Below, piece after piece: positions 1 to 11,953 of a DNA stretch of 64,000 nucleotides (its first letter is position 1; every line of letters begins with the position of its first letter). The position numbers were made by a program, and so were the translations under genes. The notes below the pieces were generated by a model, which saw nothing but the letters and a program-made list of their open reading frames with translations, had not been told where the DNA came from and did no database searches. This DNA comes from Limisphaera sp. (GTDB taxonomy: Bacteria; Verrucomicrobiota; Verrucomicrobiia; Limisphaerales; Limisphaeraceae), in NCBI GenBank assembly GCA_025057755.1, contig JANWVC010000013.1, positions 1 through 64,000 of the forward strand, in the 5' to 3' direction.

Positions 1-2031
<2,031 letters not shown>

Positions 2032-2120
2032 CGCAAAGTCTGGCCCCTGATGGGATGACCGGTTTCCCGGTTCCCGAGGGGGACTCGGCGAACGGATCTG
2101 CCCTGATGACACACTATGCG

Positions 2121-2136
2121 CAGTTTTCAAAGAACC
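2121..2136 (-). promoter_or_regulatory. boxA-like antitermination element before 23S
   Basis: The minus strand reads GGTTCTTTGAAAACTG, which matches the GTTCTTTGA core seen in many rRNA leaders and 16S-23S spacers. It lies about 90 bases upstream of the 23S 5' end. A second copy with the same core precedes 16S at 4228-4243. The role in Nus-factor antitermination is inferred from position and core sequence only. Confidence 0.55.
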
Positions 2137-2205
2137 AGCGGCGATCGGAGACACCCGGATTGAGCCAAGGGTCTCCAACCACCAAAATCTGCTACTCGTC
2201 AGGTT

Positions 2206-2282
2206 TGGTGGGCGTGACTGGACTTGAACCAGTGACCCTGCGCTTATCAAGCGCATGCTCTAACCAACTGAGCTACACGCCC
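2206..2282 (-). tRNA. tRNA-Ile (GAT anticodon)
   Basis: The minus strand folds as a 77-base tRNA. The acceptor stem GGGCGTG pairs with CACGCCC, the D arm contains AGCTCAGTTGGTTAGAGC, the anticodon loop is CTTGATAAG with GAT, and the T arm contains GGTTCAAGTCC. The 3' CCA is encoded (2206-2208). It lies between tRNA-Ala and 23S in the rRNA spacer. In most bacterial rrn operons that carry both genes, tRNA-Ile comes before tRNA-Ala; here it is second. Confidence 0.98.
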
Positions 2283-2310
2283 GTGGGCCGTCCAGCGGCG
2301 GCTGCAAGTT

Positions 2311-2386
2311 TGGTGGAGCTGAGGAGACTCGAACTCCTGACCTACAGCTTGCAAAGCTGCCGCTCTACCAACTGAGCTACAGCCCC
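2311..2386 (-). tRNA. tRNA-Ala (TGC anticodon)
   Basis: The minus strand folds as a 76-base tRNA with acceptor GGGGCTG (pairing to a near-complementary CAGCTCC), anticodon loop CTTTGCAAG with TGC, T arm GAGTTCGAGTCTC and an encoded CCA (2311-2313). It is the first tRNA after 16S, with about 164 bases separating them, and is followed after 28 bases by tRNA-Ile. Confidence 0.98.
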
Positions 2387-2442
2387 ACGCGGGTTAGCCC
2401 TTTGGGCGTTGGCGCCCGACCGGACGAATGACAAGGATCTTC

Positions 2443-2471
2443 GTCCTCTGAGGGCTGGATTGTGCGACAAG
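2443..2471 (-). other. 3' arm of the pre-16S processing stem
   Basis: This spacer stretch is complementary to the leader arm at 4214-4243. Thirteen bases pair perfectly (2459-2471 with 4214-4226), followed by more pairs that include G-U wobbles and two A-C mismatches. Together the arms would form the long helix that encloses precursor 16S and is normally cut by RNase III. Confidence 0.7.
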
Positions 2472-2547
2472 GCGAACCGCATTTTCCTCCGCCTCGCGGA
2501 GGTTCGACCTTCGAAGTCCCGTTTGGATCCGGGACCCGTGATCTCCG

Positions 2548-4108
<1,561 letters not shown>

Positions 4109-4132
4109 AAAACGCGCAAGTTTGATTCTCGA

Positions 4133-4151
4133 TTGACCTTGGAAAGGTCAA
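4133..4151. repeat. Short perfect hairpin in the rRNA leader
   Basis: TTGACCTT, a three-base loop GGA, then AAGGTCAA form an 8-bp perfect stem 25 bases upstream of the 16S 5' end. It could be a structural or processing element of the leader RNA. Confidence 0.5.
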
Positions 4152-4213
4152 CCGCCGTTTTGGTTAAAACTCTGTGACTGACCTTTTGGCGATCAGCCTC
4201 AGAGGGGCTCGCA

Positions 4214-4243
4214 CTTGTCGCACAATTCAACTCTCAAAGAACG
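4214..4243 (-). other. 5' arm of the pre-16S processing stem, overlapping a boxA-like element
   Basis: This arm pairs with spacer DNA at 2443-2471 (13 perfect base pairs plus a longer imperfect extension). The minus strand at 4228-4243 also reads CGTTCTTTGAGAGTTG, whose GTTCTTTGA core matches the boxA-like element before 23S. Confidence 0.6.
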
Positions 4244-4245
4244 TC

Positions 4246-4278
4246 GGGTCAATATTGTGACCCAAAATTTTCTGTCAA
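4246..4278 (-). promoter_or_regulatory. Candidate proximal rRNA promoter (P2) with palindrome
   Basis: The minus strand has a perfect -35 TTGACA (4278 down to 4273), followed 16-18 bases later by an AT-rich AATATTGA in the -10 position. The -10 match to consensus is poor. A palindrome with arms gggtca and tgaccc around atattg (4246-4263) overlaps that -10. Transcription from here would start close to the pre-16S processing stem. Confidence 0.35.
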
Positions 4279-4365
4279 ATCAGGACTGCTGCACAAACGA
4301 CACCTTTGCGGGCCGTGTCCGCTTGTCCGAACCGGCTCTGGCGCAGCTGTCCAATGTTGCGTCGG

Positions 4366-4394
4366 AACTTATGAGGCTCGTCTGGCGATGTCAA
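4366..4394 (-). promoter_or_regulatory. Candidate distal rRNA promoter (P1) with AT-rich upstream element
   Basis: The minus strand has TTGACA (4394 down to 4389), a 17-base spacer, then TAAGTT (4371 down to 4366), which keeps the three most conserved -10 positions. The 35 bases upstream (4395-4430) are A/T-rich with A tracts, like the UP elements of strong rRNA promoters. It lies about 125 bases downstream of the larC stop, so it separates the rRNA operon from that gene. Confidence 0.5.
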
Positions 4395-4519
4395 CTGGTT
4401 TTTTCGGTTTTTGGGTTTAATTATTCGCCAGACTTTGCCCGTCCCAAAGAACATACCCAATCTAAGCAAGGCATTTAACCGCCGCAAGTATTTTTTGAAC
4501 TTTCGCGTCTTGGGTTGAC

Positions 4520-5785
4520 CTATTGGATTTGGCCCAAGTGAGCGGCAGTGGTCGCGGCCGTCAGCGCACTTTGCCAAACGACTCGTGGGCTGACACCGTG
4601 CTGCAAGGCACGTTGGTGACAGTCATCCCATTCGGGTTTGAGGCTCACGATGCGACCGTGAAGTCGAGCGATTTTCACCTGAACGGCCCCGTAGGGCGTT
4701 TCGACTTGGAGGAATTGGCGGGAAAGTTTTCGACGTTCCGCGAAGGTCCTTCGGACGCCGAGTGCCGTGGTTTCTTGCAGGATCAATTCGGTAAGGCGAT
4801 CCGCATCTTGTGTCAGGCAAAGGACGGTGAGGAGCACGCCAGGGCGGCTTTTTTTCATTTGGACAGGTGCGCAAAACGCGTCAAGCGCCCCGGCTTGAAG
4901 AACGGTTTCGAAAAACTGGCCCAGGGTTTCGCCCGTTACATCGTCCAGATTTGTCTCCAGCACGGCCACGGTATCACAGTCCCAATCGGCAGTTGGAGGG
5001 GATGCCGGCCCAAGGATGGCGCGCAAGACATTGGGTCGGCTGCGCAAGGTGCGGTGGCCAAGGCCATACCCGATGCGCTGGGGGATGAGGTTTTGCATGG
5101 GGCCGAATTGGTCGACGAATTCGGCGAGGAATGCCGCACCCGTGGGGGTTACCAATTCACAAGGCTCATCGCATTGGCTGATGGGGATCCCGCGGGCACC
5201 CAAGATGGACAGGGTAGCAGGTGCGGGCACGGGAAAGCGGCCATGGGCGCACTCGATCCAGCCGGAACCGTCGATGACGGGTCCGGCCAACACGCGAGGT
5301 CGGCCCAGGATTTGCAATGCGATACAGCCGCCGAGAATGTCCACCAGCGAGTCGATGGCGCCGATTTCGTGAAAGTGGACCCGCTCCATGGGCTGGGAGT
5401 GAATGCGCGCTTCCGCTTCAGCGATGCGCTGGAAGAGGGCGAGGGCTTTTTGACGCACCCATGCATCGAGGGGGCTTTGTTCGATAAGGTTCTTGATATC
5501 CAGAAATGAACGGTGCTCATGATCATGGGGGGCGTATGTGTGGGGGGAGTGCAAGCCGTGGAGGGGTGCGGGGTGCGTGTTTGAAGCTCCCGGACGGATT
5601 TCGACCCGGCATCCGGCGATGTTGCCCAAGGTGGTTCGATGGATGTGCCAGTGCCAGGGACCCAGGGGGAGTTGGCGCAATTCGGTTTCGACCAGGGCCG
5701 GATCGACTCCCAAATCAAACAGGGCGCCGAGGAGCATGTCGCCGCTGATGCCGCTGAAGATGTCAAGGTAGAGAATGGAGTTCAT
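4520..5785 (-). CDS. larC: Nickel pincer cofactor biosynthesis protein LarC
   Basis: LarC is the nickel insertase that places Ni into the pyridinium-3,5-bisthiocarboxylate mononucleotide cofactor, first described for lactate racemase. This 421-residue protein has the family N-terminus (LYLDIFSGISGDMLLGALFD), a His-rich stretch near residues 75-95 (HGLHSPH, HDHEH) suited to metal binding, and the downstream HFHEIGAIDSLVDI segment. In some lactobacilli LarC is made from two frames by programmed frameshifting; here it is one continuous frame. The start overlaps the larB stop by an ATGA junction, implying coupled translation. No larA or larE is in the window, so the cofactor's client enzyme is unknown. 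The rRNA promoters follow directly downstream. Confidence 0.92.
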   Translation of the reverse strand: MNSILYLDIFSGISGDMLLGALFDLGVDPALVETELRQLPLGPWHWHIHRTTLGNIAGCRVEIRPGASNTHPAPLHGLHSPHTYAPHDHEHRSFLDIKNLIEQSPLDAWVRQKALALFQRIAEAEARIHSQPMERVHFHEIGAIDSLVDILGGCIALQILGRPRVLAGPVIDGSGWIECAHGRFPVPAPATLSILGARGIPISQCDEPCELVTPTGAAFLAEFVDQFGPMQNLIPQRIGYGLGHRTLRSRPNVLRAILGPASPPTADWDCDTVAVLETNLDDVTGETLGQFFETVLQAGALDAFCAPVQMKKSRPGVLLTVLCLTQDADRLTELILQETTALGVRRTFAERRKLSRQFLQVETPYGAVQVKIARLHGRIVSLKPEWDDCHQRALQHGVSPRVVWQSALTAATTAAHLGQIQ

Positions 5786-6597
5786 CGTGCGAGGGGCTGG
5801 GAAGCGGGTGGGGTTGAAGGGGAGAGGTCGTCTGGGCGGATGTGCTCTGCAACGAGGGCGTTAATTTGGCTGGCGGCGAAGCCGGCGCCGAAGCCATTGT
5901 CGATATTCACCACGGTGATTCCACTGGCACAGCTGTTGAGCATGGCGAGCAGAGCCGCCAGGCCGCCGAAGTGAGCGCCGTAGCCGACGCTGGTCGGTAC
6001 AGCAATGATGGGGCGGCGAACGAGGCCACCTACGACACTGGGCAAAGCACCCTCCATCCCTGCGACCACAACCAGGACGTTGGCTCTTTGCAGATCAGGG
6101 AGCTTGCTGAAGAGCCGGTGGAGTCCGGCCACGCCGACATCGTGGATCCGGAGGACCGAGTTGCCCATGATTTCGGCTGTGATGGCAGCCTCCTCTGCGA
6201 CGGGGAGATCGCTGGTACCGGCGCTGACGACAGCGATGATTCCGGGTCGTTTGGGCAAGGGTTTCGGGTCGATGGTGACGCAACGGGCCGTTTCGTGCCA
6301 GACGGCGTGCGGCCACCGGTTTTGTAGTTTACGCGCGTGGTCGGGACTTAATCGAGTAGCTAGCACGCGTTCATTGTGTTGGAGCAGGGTTTCCGCAATC
6401 GAGAGGACCTGGTCCGGCGTTTTGCCGAGGCCAAAGATGACTTCAGGGAAGCCCTGACGCAGGCTGCGGTGCAGATCCACGCGGGCGAAGCCGAGGTCAG
6501 CGACGGGAGGGGTTTGCAGTGCGCGCAGGATGTCATCGCGACTGATGCGATTGGCGCGAAAGGCCTCCAACAGTTCGATGGCTTCTTGCGGGGTCAT
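5782..6597 (-). CDS. larB: Nickel pincer cofactor biosynthesis protein LarB
   Basis: LarB carboxylates nicotinic acid adenine dinucleotide at C5 and hydrolyses it to the P2CMN precursor of the nickel pincer cofactor. The 271-residue sequence has a LarB-type N-terminal region (GFARVDLHRSLRQGFPEVIF) and a PurE-like C-terminal domain with VSAGTSDLPVAEEA, GMEGALPSVVGGLV and PTSVGYGAHFGG. It sits 16 bases after the DAHP synthase stop and overlaps larC by four bases, so the three genes look like one transcript. No clear Shine-Dalgarno precedes the ATG, consistent with coupling or a weak site. Family assignment is firm; the physiological client enzyme cannot be read from this window. Confidence 0.93.
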   Translation of the reverse strand: MTPQEAIELLEAFRANRISRDDILRALQTPPVADLGFARVDLHRSLRQGFPEVIFGLGKTPDQVLSIAETLLQHNERVLATRLSPDHARKLQNRWPHAVWHETARCVTIDPKPLPKRPGIIAVVSAGTSDLPVAEEAAITAEIMGNSVLRIHDVGVAGLHRLFSKLPDLQRANVLVVVAGMEGALPSVVGGLVRRPIIAVPTSVGYGAHFGGLAALLAMLNSCASGITVVNIDNGFGAGFAASQINALVAEHIRPDDLSPSTPPASQPLAR

Positions 6598-6613
6598 GAT
6601 TGGGTACGAAGGT

Positions 6614-8026
6614 TCAAGCGGCGAGATTGGTCTGGGGTTTGGCCGGGCTGGTCATAGAAACGCGTGCGGGCTTGTGGCATCGTAGCAAACAGGCCAGGTG
6701 CAAAGCCATTTCTAAGGATTGTTCGTAATTCAAGCGCGGGTCCACTGGGCTACGGTAGGCACGAGCCAGATCGGCTTCCGTGAGACCGCAGGCGCCCCCG
6801 ATACATTCCGTGACGTCTTCACCGCTCAGCTCGAAATGCACGCCGGCCAAGGGCAGCCCGGCCTCGGCGAGAATTTGGCAGGTCAGTTCGAGTTCTTTAA
6901 GGATTCTTTCGAAGCGGCGCGTCTTCAGGCCGGAGGCGGTGGTCTCTGTATTGCCGTGCATGGGGTCGCAAACCCACAGGACGCGGCGACCGCGTTTCTG
7001 GAGAGCGTCGATCAAGGGTGGCAACGCGCGAGCGACCTGATCTACGCCGAAGCGCGTGATGAGAGTGAGGCGGCCAGGTTCCTGACAAGGATCGAGCCGA
7101 TGGCAGAGAGTGAGGAGTTCGTCTTCGGTGATGGGCGGGCCGATTTTGACGGCAATCGGGTTGCGAATGCCGCGGAAGTATTCCACGTGAGCGCCGTCTG
7201 GATCGCGGGTCCGATTGCCGATCCATGGGAAGTGGGTGCCGAGGTTGTACCAACCGGTGCGACGGGGGACTTGTCGCGTCAAAGCCTGTTCATACAACAG
7301 GTGAAGTCCCTCGTGGCTGGTGAAGAAATCGACGCGTTGCAACTCAGGGATCGAGGCACCGGTGAGTGTTTCAATGAATTGGATGGCTTCGGCAACGGCG
7401 TGGACACGTTGTTGATACGCTTCGGCCACAGGAGTAGCGCGTGCGAAGCTGAGGGTCCAGTTTTCCGGGTGATGAAGATCAGCGAATCCACCGTCAATCA
7501 AGGCGCGGATGAAGTTCAGGGTGAGGGCAGCTCGTTCGTAACCGCGCAGGAGCAACTCCGGGTCAGGGGTGCGATCTCTGGGGTCAAAACCGGGTCGGTT
7601 GACAAGGTCACCGCGGTAGACGGGCAAAGTATTGCCGCCCCGCGTCTCGGTCTCAGCGGATCGGGGTTTAGCATATTGTCCTGCGAAGCGTCCGACGCGA
7701 ATGACCCGGCACCGCGCGTCATGAACGATCAGCAGACTCATCTGGAGGAGGATTTTCAATTTGGCCGCGATGACCGGCGACTGGCAATCGGCGAACGTTT
7801 CCGAACAATCGCCGCCCTGAAGGAGGAAGCGTTCGCCCCGGGCTGCTTCGGCCAGTTGTGCTTTCAGGCATTCGATTTCGTAGCTGCTGACCAGGGGCGG
7901 TAGCTGATGGAGTTGGCGGAGCACGTTTTGCAACGCGCCGGGATCCGGGTAAACAGGTTGCTGGCGCGCCGGCTTGCGCTGCCAACTGTCTGGCTGCCAT
8001 TCAAGACAATCCGCTTGCCAACTCAT
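6614..8026 (-). CDS. aroG: Class II 3-deoxy-7-phosphoheptulonate (DAHP) synthase
   Basis: This enzyme joins phosphoenolpyruvate and erythrose 4-phosphate in the first step of the shikimate pathway. Class II hallmarks are visible: the N-terminal WQPDSWQRKPARQQPVYPD, the metal/PEP segment FLLQGGDCSETFADC, RVGRFAGQYAKPRS, the HEGLHLLYEQALTR region, WVCDPMHGNTE and FELSGEDVTECIGG. The open frame continues 58 codons upstream, but that extension is unlike the family. The ATG at 8026 (MSWQADCLEW) was therefore chosen, giving 470 residues, close to the usual class II length; its Shine-Dalgarno is weak. It heads a run with larB and larC and is divergent from the NtrC-like gene. The other aromatic genes tyrA and aroA lie 15 kb away. 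Confidence 0.93.
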   Translation of the reverse strand: MSWQADCLEWQPDSWQRKPARQQPVYPDPGALQNVLRQLHQLPPLVSSYEIECLKAQLAEAARGERFLLQGGDCSETFADCQSPVIAAKLKILLQMSLLIVHDARCRVIRVGRFAGQYAKPRSAETETRGGNTLPVYRGDLVNRPGFDPRDRTPDPELLLRGYERAALTLNFIRALIDGGFADLHHPENWTLSFARATPVAEAYQQRVHAVAEAIQFIETLTGASIPELQRVDFFTSHEGLHLLYEQALTRQVPRRTGWYNLGTHFPWIGNRTRDPDGAHVEYFRGIRNPIAVKIGPPITEDELLTLCHRLDPCQEPGRLTLITRFGVDQVARALPPLIDALQKRGRRVLWVCDPMHGNTETTASGLKTRRFERILKELELTCQILAEAGLPLAGVHFELSGEDVTECIGGACGLTEADLARAYRSPVDPRLNYEQSLEMALHLACLLRCHKPARVSMTSPAKPQTNLAA

Positions 8027-8279
8027 GCCTGGTAGCAGGAGCGTGCCGCAAACCGTTTGCCAGCGCAAGCGACGGGCTTTTCGACAAGCGGCGTGTAGCG
8101 GCTTAATGGGGTACGCAGGGTATTCTGGGTGGTTGTGTACTCTCGGCTGTGTACCTGGATTCCGGGCAGTCCTGGACGGGGCTCTTGTGGGCAGTGCCAA
8201 GAGGCAGCGTGGTCAATAGAGAGATGGTTGAAGCTCTGGCCTGACGGTTTTTGAGCTGGAGCGGGAGCGGTGCTGCGTT

Positions 8280-9776
8280 ATGTTACCAAATTTAAGTATG
8301 GCGGCGAGCAGGTTGTTGCTGATCGATGATGAGCCGGATGTGCTTTACTCGTTTCGGCGGTTGTTCGAGGGTCCGGAGCTGGAGGTGATCACAGCAACCA
8401 GCGGAGAGGAAGGTCTGCGGCTGATTTCTCAAGTGCGACCGGACCTGGTGGTGATGGACATTCGCATGACGGGCTTAAGCGGCCTGGAGACGCTGCGCCG
8501 GATGCGTCAGATGGATCCGAAGCTCCTGGTGGTGTTGATGACAGCGTATGGGACCACGCAAACGGCGATCGAGGCAATGAAGCTGGGGGCGTACGATTAT
8601 TTACTCAAACCGTTTGATGTGCCAAAGCTGCGCGCCGTAATTCAGCAAGGCCTGAAGGCGGCGCGTGACATGCGACAAACGGTGGCACTCCGGCCGGCCG
8701 GATGGAACGAAGAGGATACCCTGGGCCTGGTGGGTCGAAGCGAACCAATGCAGCAGGTATTTAAGCTGATCGGGCAACTGGCGGGTTCGGATGCCACGGT
8801 GCTGATCACAGGGGAGAGTGGCACTGGCAAGGAGCTGGTAGCACGAGCGATTTATCAGCACAGTCGGCGCAGCGACCAACCGTTTTTAGCAGTGAATTGC
8901 GCGGCGATTCCGGAGGGATTGTTGGAGAGCGAACTTTTTGGACACGAGCGTGGGGCTTTTACCGGGGCCACCCAACAACGGATCGGAAAATTTGAGCAGT
9001 GCCATCGGGGCACGTTGTTTTTGGACGAAATCGGCGACATGAGTCTAACCACGCAGGCCAAGATTTTGCGAGTGTTGCAGTCTGGTCAGTTCGAGCGCCT
9101 AGGGGGCAATCAAACGTTGCAGGTGGACGTTCGGATTCTGGCGGCAACGAATCGGCCCCTTGAGCAGATGGTGGCGGCGCGACAATTTCGCGAGGATCTG
9201 TTTTATCGTCTGAATGTGGTACGGATTCATTTGCCGCCCTTGCGCGAACGCAAAGAGGACATCCCTTTGTTGGTGGAGTATTTTCTGGGCCGGATCGCGC
9301 GGGAGCAGCGTCAGGCCCCCAAGTCGGTCACGGCCGCCGCGCTGGAAGCGTTGATGCGCTATGATTGGCCGGGCAACGTGCGGGAGCTCGAAAACCTGCT
9401 GCGCCGGGCCTCGGTCATCGCCAAGGGCGATGCCATTCTGCCCACTGATTTGCCACCGGAACTGGCAGGCGGCGGGGTCGTGCGGGCGAAGGTCGCCTTT
9501 GAGACACAGCCAGCTGCCCCGGCTCCACCTGATGAGTCCAATTCGAAAAGGGAGACGGAAGAGGTCGTTGAGCTCGCGCGGCGTTTATTTCAGTGGGCGC
9601 GTCGCCATCCGGATCACAAAGTTTTGCCTGCGGTGGAGCGAGAGCTTGTGGTGCAGGCGTTGAAGGAAACCGGTGACAATCAGGTGCAGGCAGCCAAGCT
9701 ACTGGGCATTACCCGGGCCACCTTGCGGAAGCGAATTGAGAAGTTTGGCATTCGCCGGCAACTCCGCGTGGAATGA
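8280..9776 (+). CDS. NtrC-family sigma-54-dependent response regulator
   Basis: The protein (498 aa) has three parts. An N-terminal receiver (about residues 10-125) carries acidic DDE, the likely phospho-acceptor Asp60 in VVMDIRM and Lys110. A central AAA+ domain has Walker A GESGTGKE (178-185), the sigma-54 contact loop GAFTGA (225-230) and Walker B TLFLDEIGD (245-253). A C-terminal Fis-type helix-turn-helix (about 460-495) contains NQVQAAKLLGITRATLRKRI. It should activate RNA polymerase carrying sigma-54, whose gene rpoN lies 2.2 kb downstream. No sensor kinase is adjacent, so the input signal is unknown. GGAGCGGGAGCGG lies upstream of the ATG; a second ATG at 8298 is possible. Confidence 0.93.
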   Translation: MLPNLSMAASRLLLIDDEPDVLYSFRRLFEGPELEVITATSGEEGLRLISQVRPDLVVMDIRMTGLSGLETLRRMRQMDPKLLVVLMTAYGTTQTAIEAMKLGAYDYLLKPFDVPKLRAVIQQGLKAARDMRQTVALRPAGWNEEDTLGLVGRSEPMQQVFKLIGQLAGSDATVLITGESGTGKELVARAIYQHSRRSDQPFLAVNCAAIPEGLLESELFGHERGAFTGATQQRIGKFEQCHRGTLFLDEIGDMSLTTQAKILRVLQSGQFERLGGNQTLQVDVRILAATNRPLEQMVAARQFREDLFYRLNVVRIHLPPLRERKEDIPLLVEYFLGRIAREQRQAPKSVTAAALEALMRYDWPGNVRELENLLRRASVIAKGDAILPTDLPPELAGGGVVRAKVAFETQPAAPAPPDESNSKRETEEVVELARRLFQWARRHPDHKVLPAVERELVVQALKETGDNQVQAAKLLGITRATLRKRIEKFGIRRQLRVE

Positions 9777-9802
9777 AACGGGCCACGGCGCCCTCGAGAC
9801 GG

Positions 9803-9822
9803 ACCCTCCCCGTGGGAAGGGT
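9803..9822. terminator. Hairpin between convergent genes, probable bidirectional terminator
   Basis: ACCCTCCCCG and TGGGAAGGGT form a 20-base near-perfect inverted repeat (one A-C mismatch, one G-T pair) in the 83-base gap between the NtrC-like gene and the convergent GT9 gene. There is no long T run on either side. Confidence 0.5.
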
Positions 9823-9859
9823 AGACGCCAGCCCGGGGGTGGGGTAATCCGAGAGGCGC

Positions 9860-10840
9860 TCAAGTTGCGGAACCGACCTGCGCGAGCCAGGGTTCCAATC
9901 CCCGCCAGACCTGATCCACGCTGATTGTAGTTAAACAAACCGGCTCCGGCCATCGACAATAGTCGAAACATGGTTTGAAGGGGCAAGGCTTTCCTTCGAT
10001 CCAGCGAGCTGCCGGATGCAGAGGGGCGAACCACTCGGGCAATTGAGGGCCGAACAGGGTGAAGGTGGGCACGCCGCAGATGGCGGCCAGATGTCCCGGG
10101 CCGGAGTCATTGCCGATAAACAGGGTCGCCCGGTCAATCAGCTCAAATAACTGGGCCACTGTCCGAGGGGCAACCGCAGTGGTTTCCCCGGCCTGATGCC
10201 ACCAGTCGGCCTGGGGTGGATCACAAGCCACTTGAACATGCCAGCCCCGATTTCGGAGGCGCACGACCACTTGGTAGAAGCGATCCAAGGGCCAGACCCG
10301 TACGGATTGTCCCGCGCCGGAGTGAACGAGAATGCAGGGGGTGGGCGGCGCTTTTCGTTGCGGCATCTCGGGCCGTTTCGGCAACTTTAAACCGAGTGCC
10401 TGAGCCAACGAGCGCCAATATTCGTAACGGTGGGCTTCCGGCTCAGGCCGTGCCAGGGGTCGAGTCAGCCACCGATGGCTGCCCAGACGGGGGAACCCGA
10501 TGCGTTCTTTGGCTCCGATCAATCGGAGCCAGAGATGGTCTCGCGGGTCCCATCGAGCGGAGACACCATAATCGAACGCTTGTTGGCGCAACTGCCGTGT
10601 AACGCTGCATAGTTGCCGCCAGGGCCAGTGAGCTAAGCGATACTTGGCGCGGAAGGCGGTCCAGGGCGCCACGAGCGGGACGATGTGGACACCGGGCCAA
10701 AGCCTGGGTTGCAATTCGCGACCGAACGGCTTGGCCAGCAAGGTCACTTCAAAGTGGTCGCTGGCTGCCTGAAGAAAACGCGAGGCAATCACCAGGTCGC
10801 CCAAGCCCCAGAGTTCCAGCACTAAAAGCTTTGGTTTCAT
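9860..10840 (-). CDS. Glycosyltransferase family 9 (heptosyltransferase-like)
   Basis: GT9 enzymes transfer heptose or related sugars from nucleotide donors during lipopolysaccharide core assembly on the cytoplasmic face of the inner membrane. The 326-residue protein starts with VLELWGLGDLVIASRF, a variant of the family N-terminus. It has ILVHSGAGQSVRVWPLDRF at the start of the donor-binding half and the family signature FIGNDSGPGHLAAICGVPTFTLFGP near residues 240-265. It follows the methyltransferase gene by 17 bases on the same strand, suggesting a two-gene envelope operon. The exact sugar and acceptor cannot be decided from sequence. Confidence 0.88.
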   Translation of the reverse strand: MKPKLLVLELWGLGDLVIASRFLQAASDHFEVTLLAKPFGRELQPRLWPGVHIVPLVAPWTAFRAKYRLAHWPWRQLCSVTRQLRQQAFDYGVSARWDPRDHLWLRLIGAKERIGFPRLGSHRWLTRPLARPEPEAHRYEYWRSLAQALGLKLPKRPEMPQRKAPPTPCILVHSGAGQSVRVWPLDRFYQVVVRLRNRGWHVQVACDPPQADWWHQAGETTAVAPRTVAQLFELIDRATLFIGNDSGPGHLAAICGVPTFTLFGPQLPEWFAPLHPAARWIEGKPCPFKPCFDYCRWPEPVCLTTISVDQVWRGLEPWLAQVGSAT

Positions 10841-10857
10841 CCTGACCGATTGCGGCG

Positions 10858-11553
10858 CTAGGGTACCACCTTGTCAGTTGCATGGATGGGTGCAGGGCAA
10901 GGCTTCCGCGCACTGATCCACGCGGACCACCCTATCCAGTGGATCCATGCGGTAAGACGCCTGCGCGTGGTCGGACCCCAGCGAAACCACCAATGACTGG
11001 CAGCAAACAGCCAGTTCCGCGAAACACCAGATCCAAGGATCTCAAGGCCACGACGGCTCAATTCAACCTCAAGTTCGCACACCGGTACCACGCGGATATG
11101 GCTCGGGTCATCGTAGAAATGGATTGTGAAGGGAATTGATAATCCCAACGTACGAGCCGAGGGCAGGTTCAAGCTTTTGGGATGAGGGGTTTCGAAATAA
11201 ACGCGTCCACCAGGTTTGAGCAATCGAGACACTTCGTCCATGAGCCGATCCAACCGGTGCAAATGCTCGACCACATGCATGCAGGTGATGGCGTCCATGG
11301 AAGCATCCGGCCAGGGTAGGGCATCTTGTTCCAAATCAGCGCGGTGAAAGGTGCAGCCCGGTGGGTAGCGGTCTGGCTGACCTGCCTTGTCCACTGCATA
11401 AATTCGGAGATCCGGTCGCAACTCAGCGATGTGGCGCAGAGTTTCTCCATCGGAAGAGCCAAGGTCCAACAATGAGCCTTCGCGAGGTGTGCGGGCCACA
11501 AACGCAGCCCGCGTATCCATCCATGGCCATGGTCGTAACCAACGCCAGTTCAT
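10858..11553 (-). CDS. Class I SAM-dependent methyltransferase
   Basis: A 231-residue protein with a Rossmann methyltransferase core: motif I SLLDLGSSDGETLRHIA (about 27-43), an acidic residue at the end of strand 2 (IYAVDKAG), DALPWPDASMDAITCMHVVEH as motifs II/III, and LLKPGGRVYFETPHP after it. This is the methyltransferase 11 pattern seen in small-molecule and sugar methyltransferases. It lies upstream of, and very close to, a GT9 glycosyltransferase, so a role in modifying an envelope glycan or lipid is plausible but inferred. The 400 bases upstream separate it from divergent rpoN. Confidence 0.85.
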   Translation of the reverse strand: MNWRWLRPWPWMDTRAAFVARTPREGSLLDLGSSDGETLRHIAELRPDLRIYAVDKAGQPDRYPPGCTFHRADLEQDALPWPDASMDAITCMHVVEHLHRLDRLMDEVSRLLKPGGRVYFETPHPKSLNLPSARTLGLSIPFTIHFYDDPSHIRVVPVCELEVELSRRGLEILGSGVSRNWLFAASHWWFRWGPTTRRRLTAWIHWIGWSAWISARKPCPAPIHATDKVVP

Positions 11554-11953
11554 GCAAATCAGGTTGGATCTGAACGCGCCGGACGATTGGCTGCACGAGT
11601 CCCAAGGCCCTCTGGTGTTTGATACGCGGTATGTCCCGACCGGGCAGCCAAGCTTGAGTCTTCAGATTAAAAAGCCTCAGAATGGTCCGGCAGCATCGGA
11701 TCCGGCGGGAAGGTAGGTCGGGACAAGGCGGACTGTAAAGACTGCGCAAGGAAAACGAAGTCACTGCGATCCCACGGTTCAGGCCGCCCCCTTTGCACGC
11801 GGCAAGAGAGTACGTTCGGAAGTCAGTTCGCGGGCATTGCCTGCCCTTCAATGCTGGGGCGCGGGGGAGCCGATTGTGCTGCAAAGCTATGAGGGGCAGC
11901 GCGGCAAAGCAGCACGGGGACAATGAACTTGAGAGTGCCTATAACCGCTGATA
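11554..11953. other. Gene-free divergent intergenic region
   Basis: The 400 bases between the methyltransferase start and rpoN hold no convincing gene; open frames here lack family features. It should contain both divergent promoters, but no strong -35/-10 or -24/-12 pair was recognised. Confidence 0.5.

Noticed and set aside
4523-5509. Plus-strand open frame of 328 codons
   Set aside because: It is antisense to larC, whose motifs are unambiguous; high GC keeps the opposite frame open.
4520-5785. Possible programmed frameshift in larC, as in lactobacilli
   Set aside because: The gene is one uninterrupted frame of normal length, so no frameshift is needed.
6719-7903. Plus-strand open frame of 394 codons
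   Set aside because: It is antisense to the class II DAHP synthase and has no family features.
11423-11923. Minus-strand open frame of 166 codons upstream of the methyltransferase gene
   Set aside because: It overlaps the methyltransferase in a different frame, has no domain features and no ribosome-binding site.
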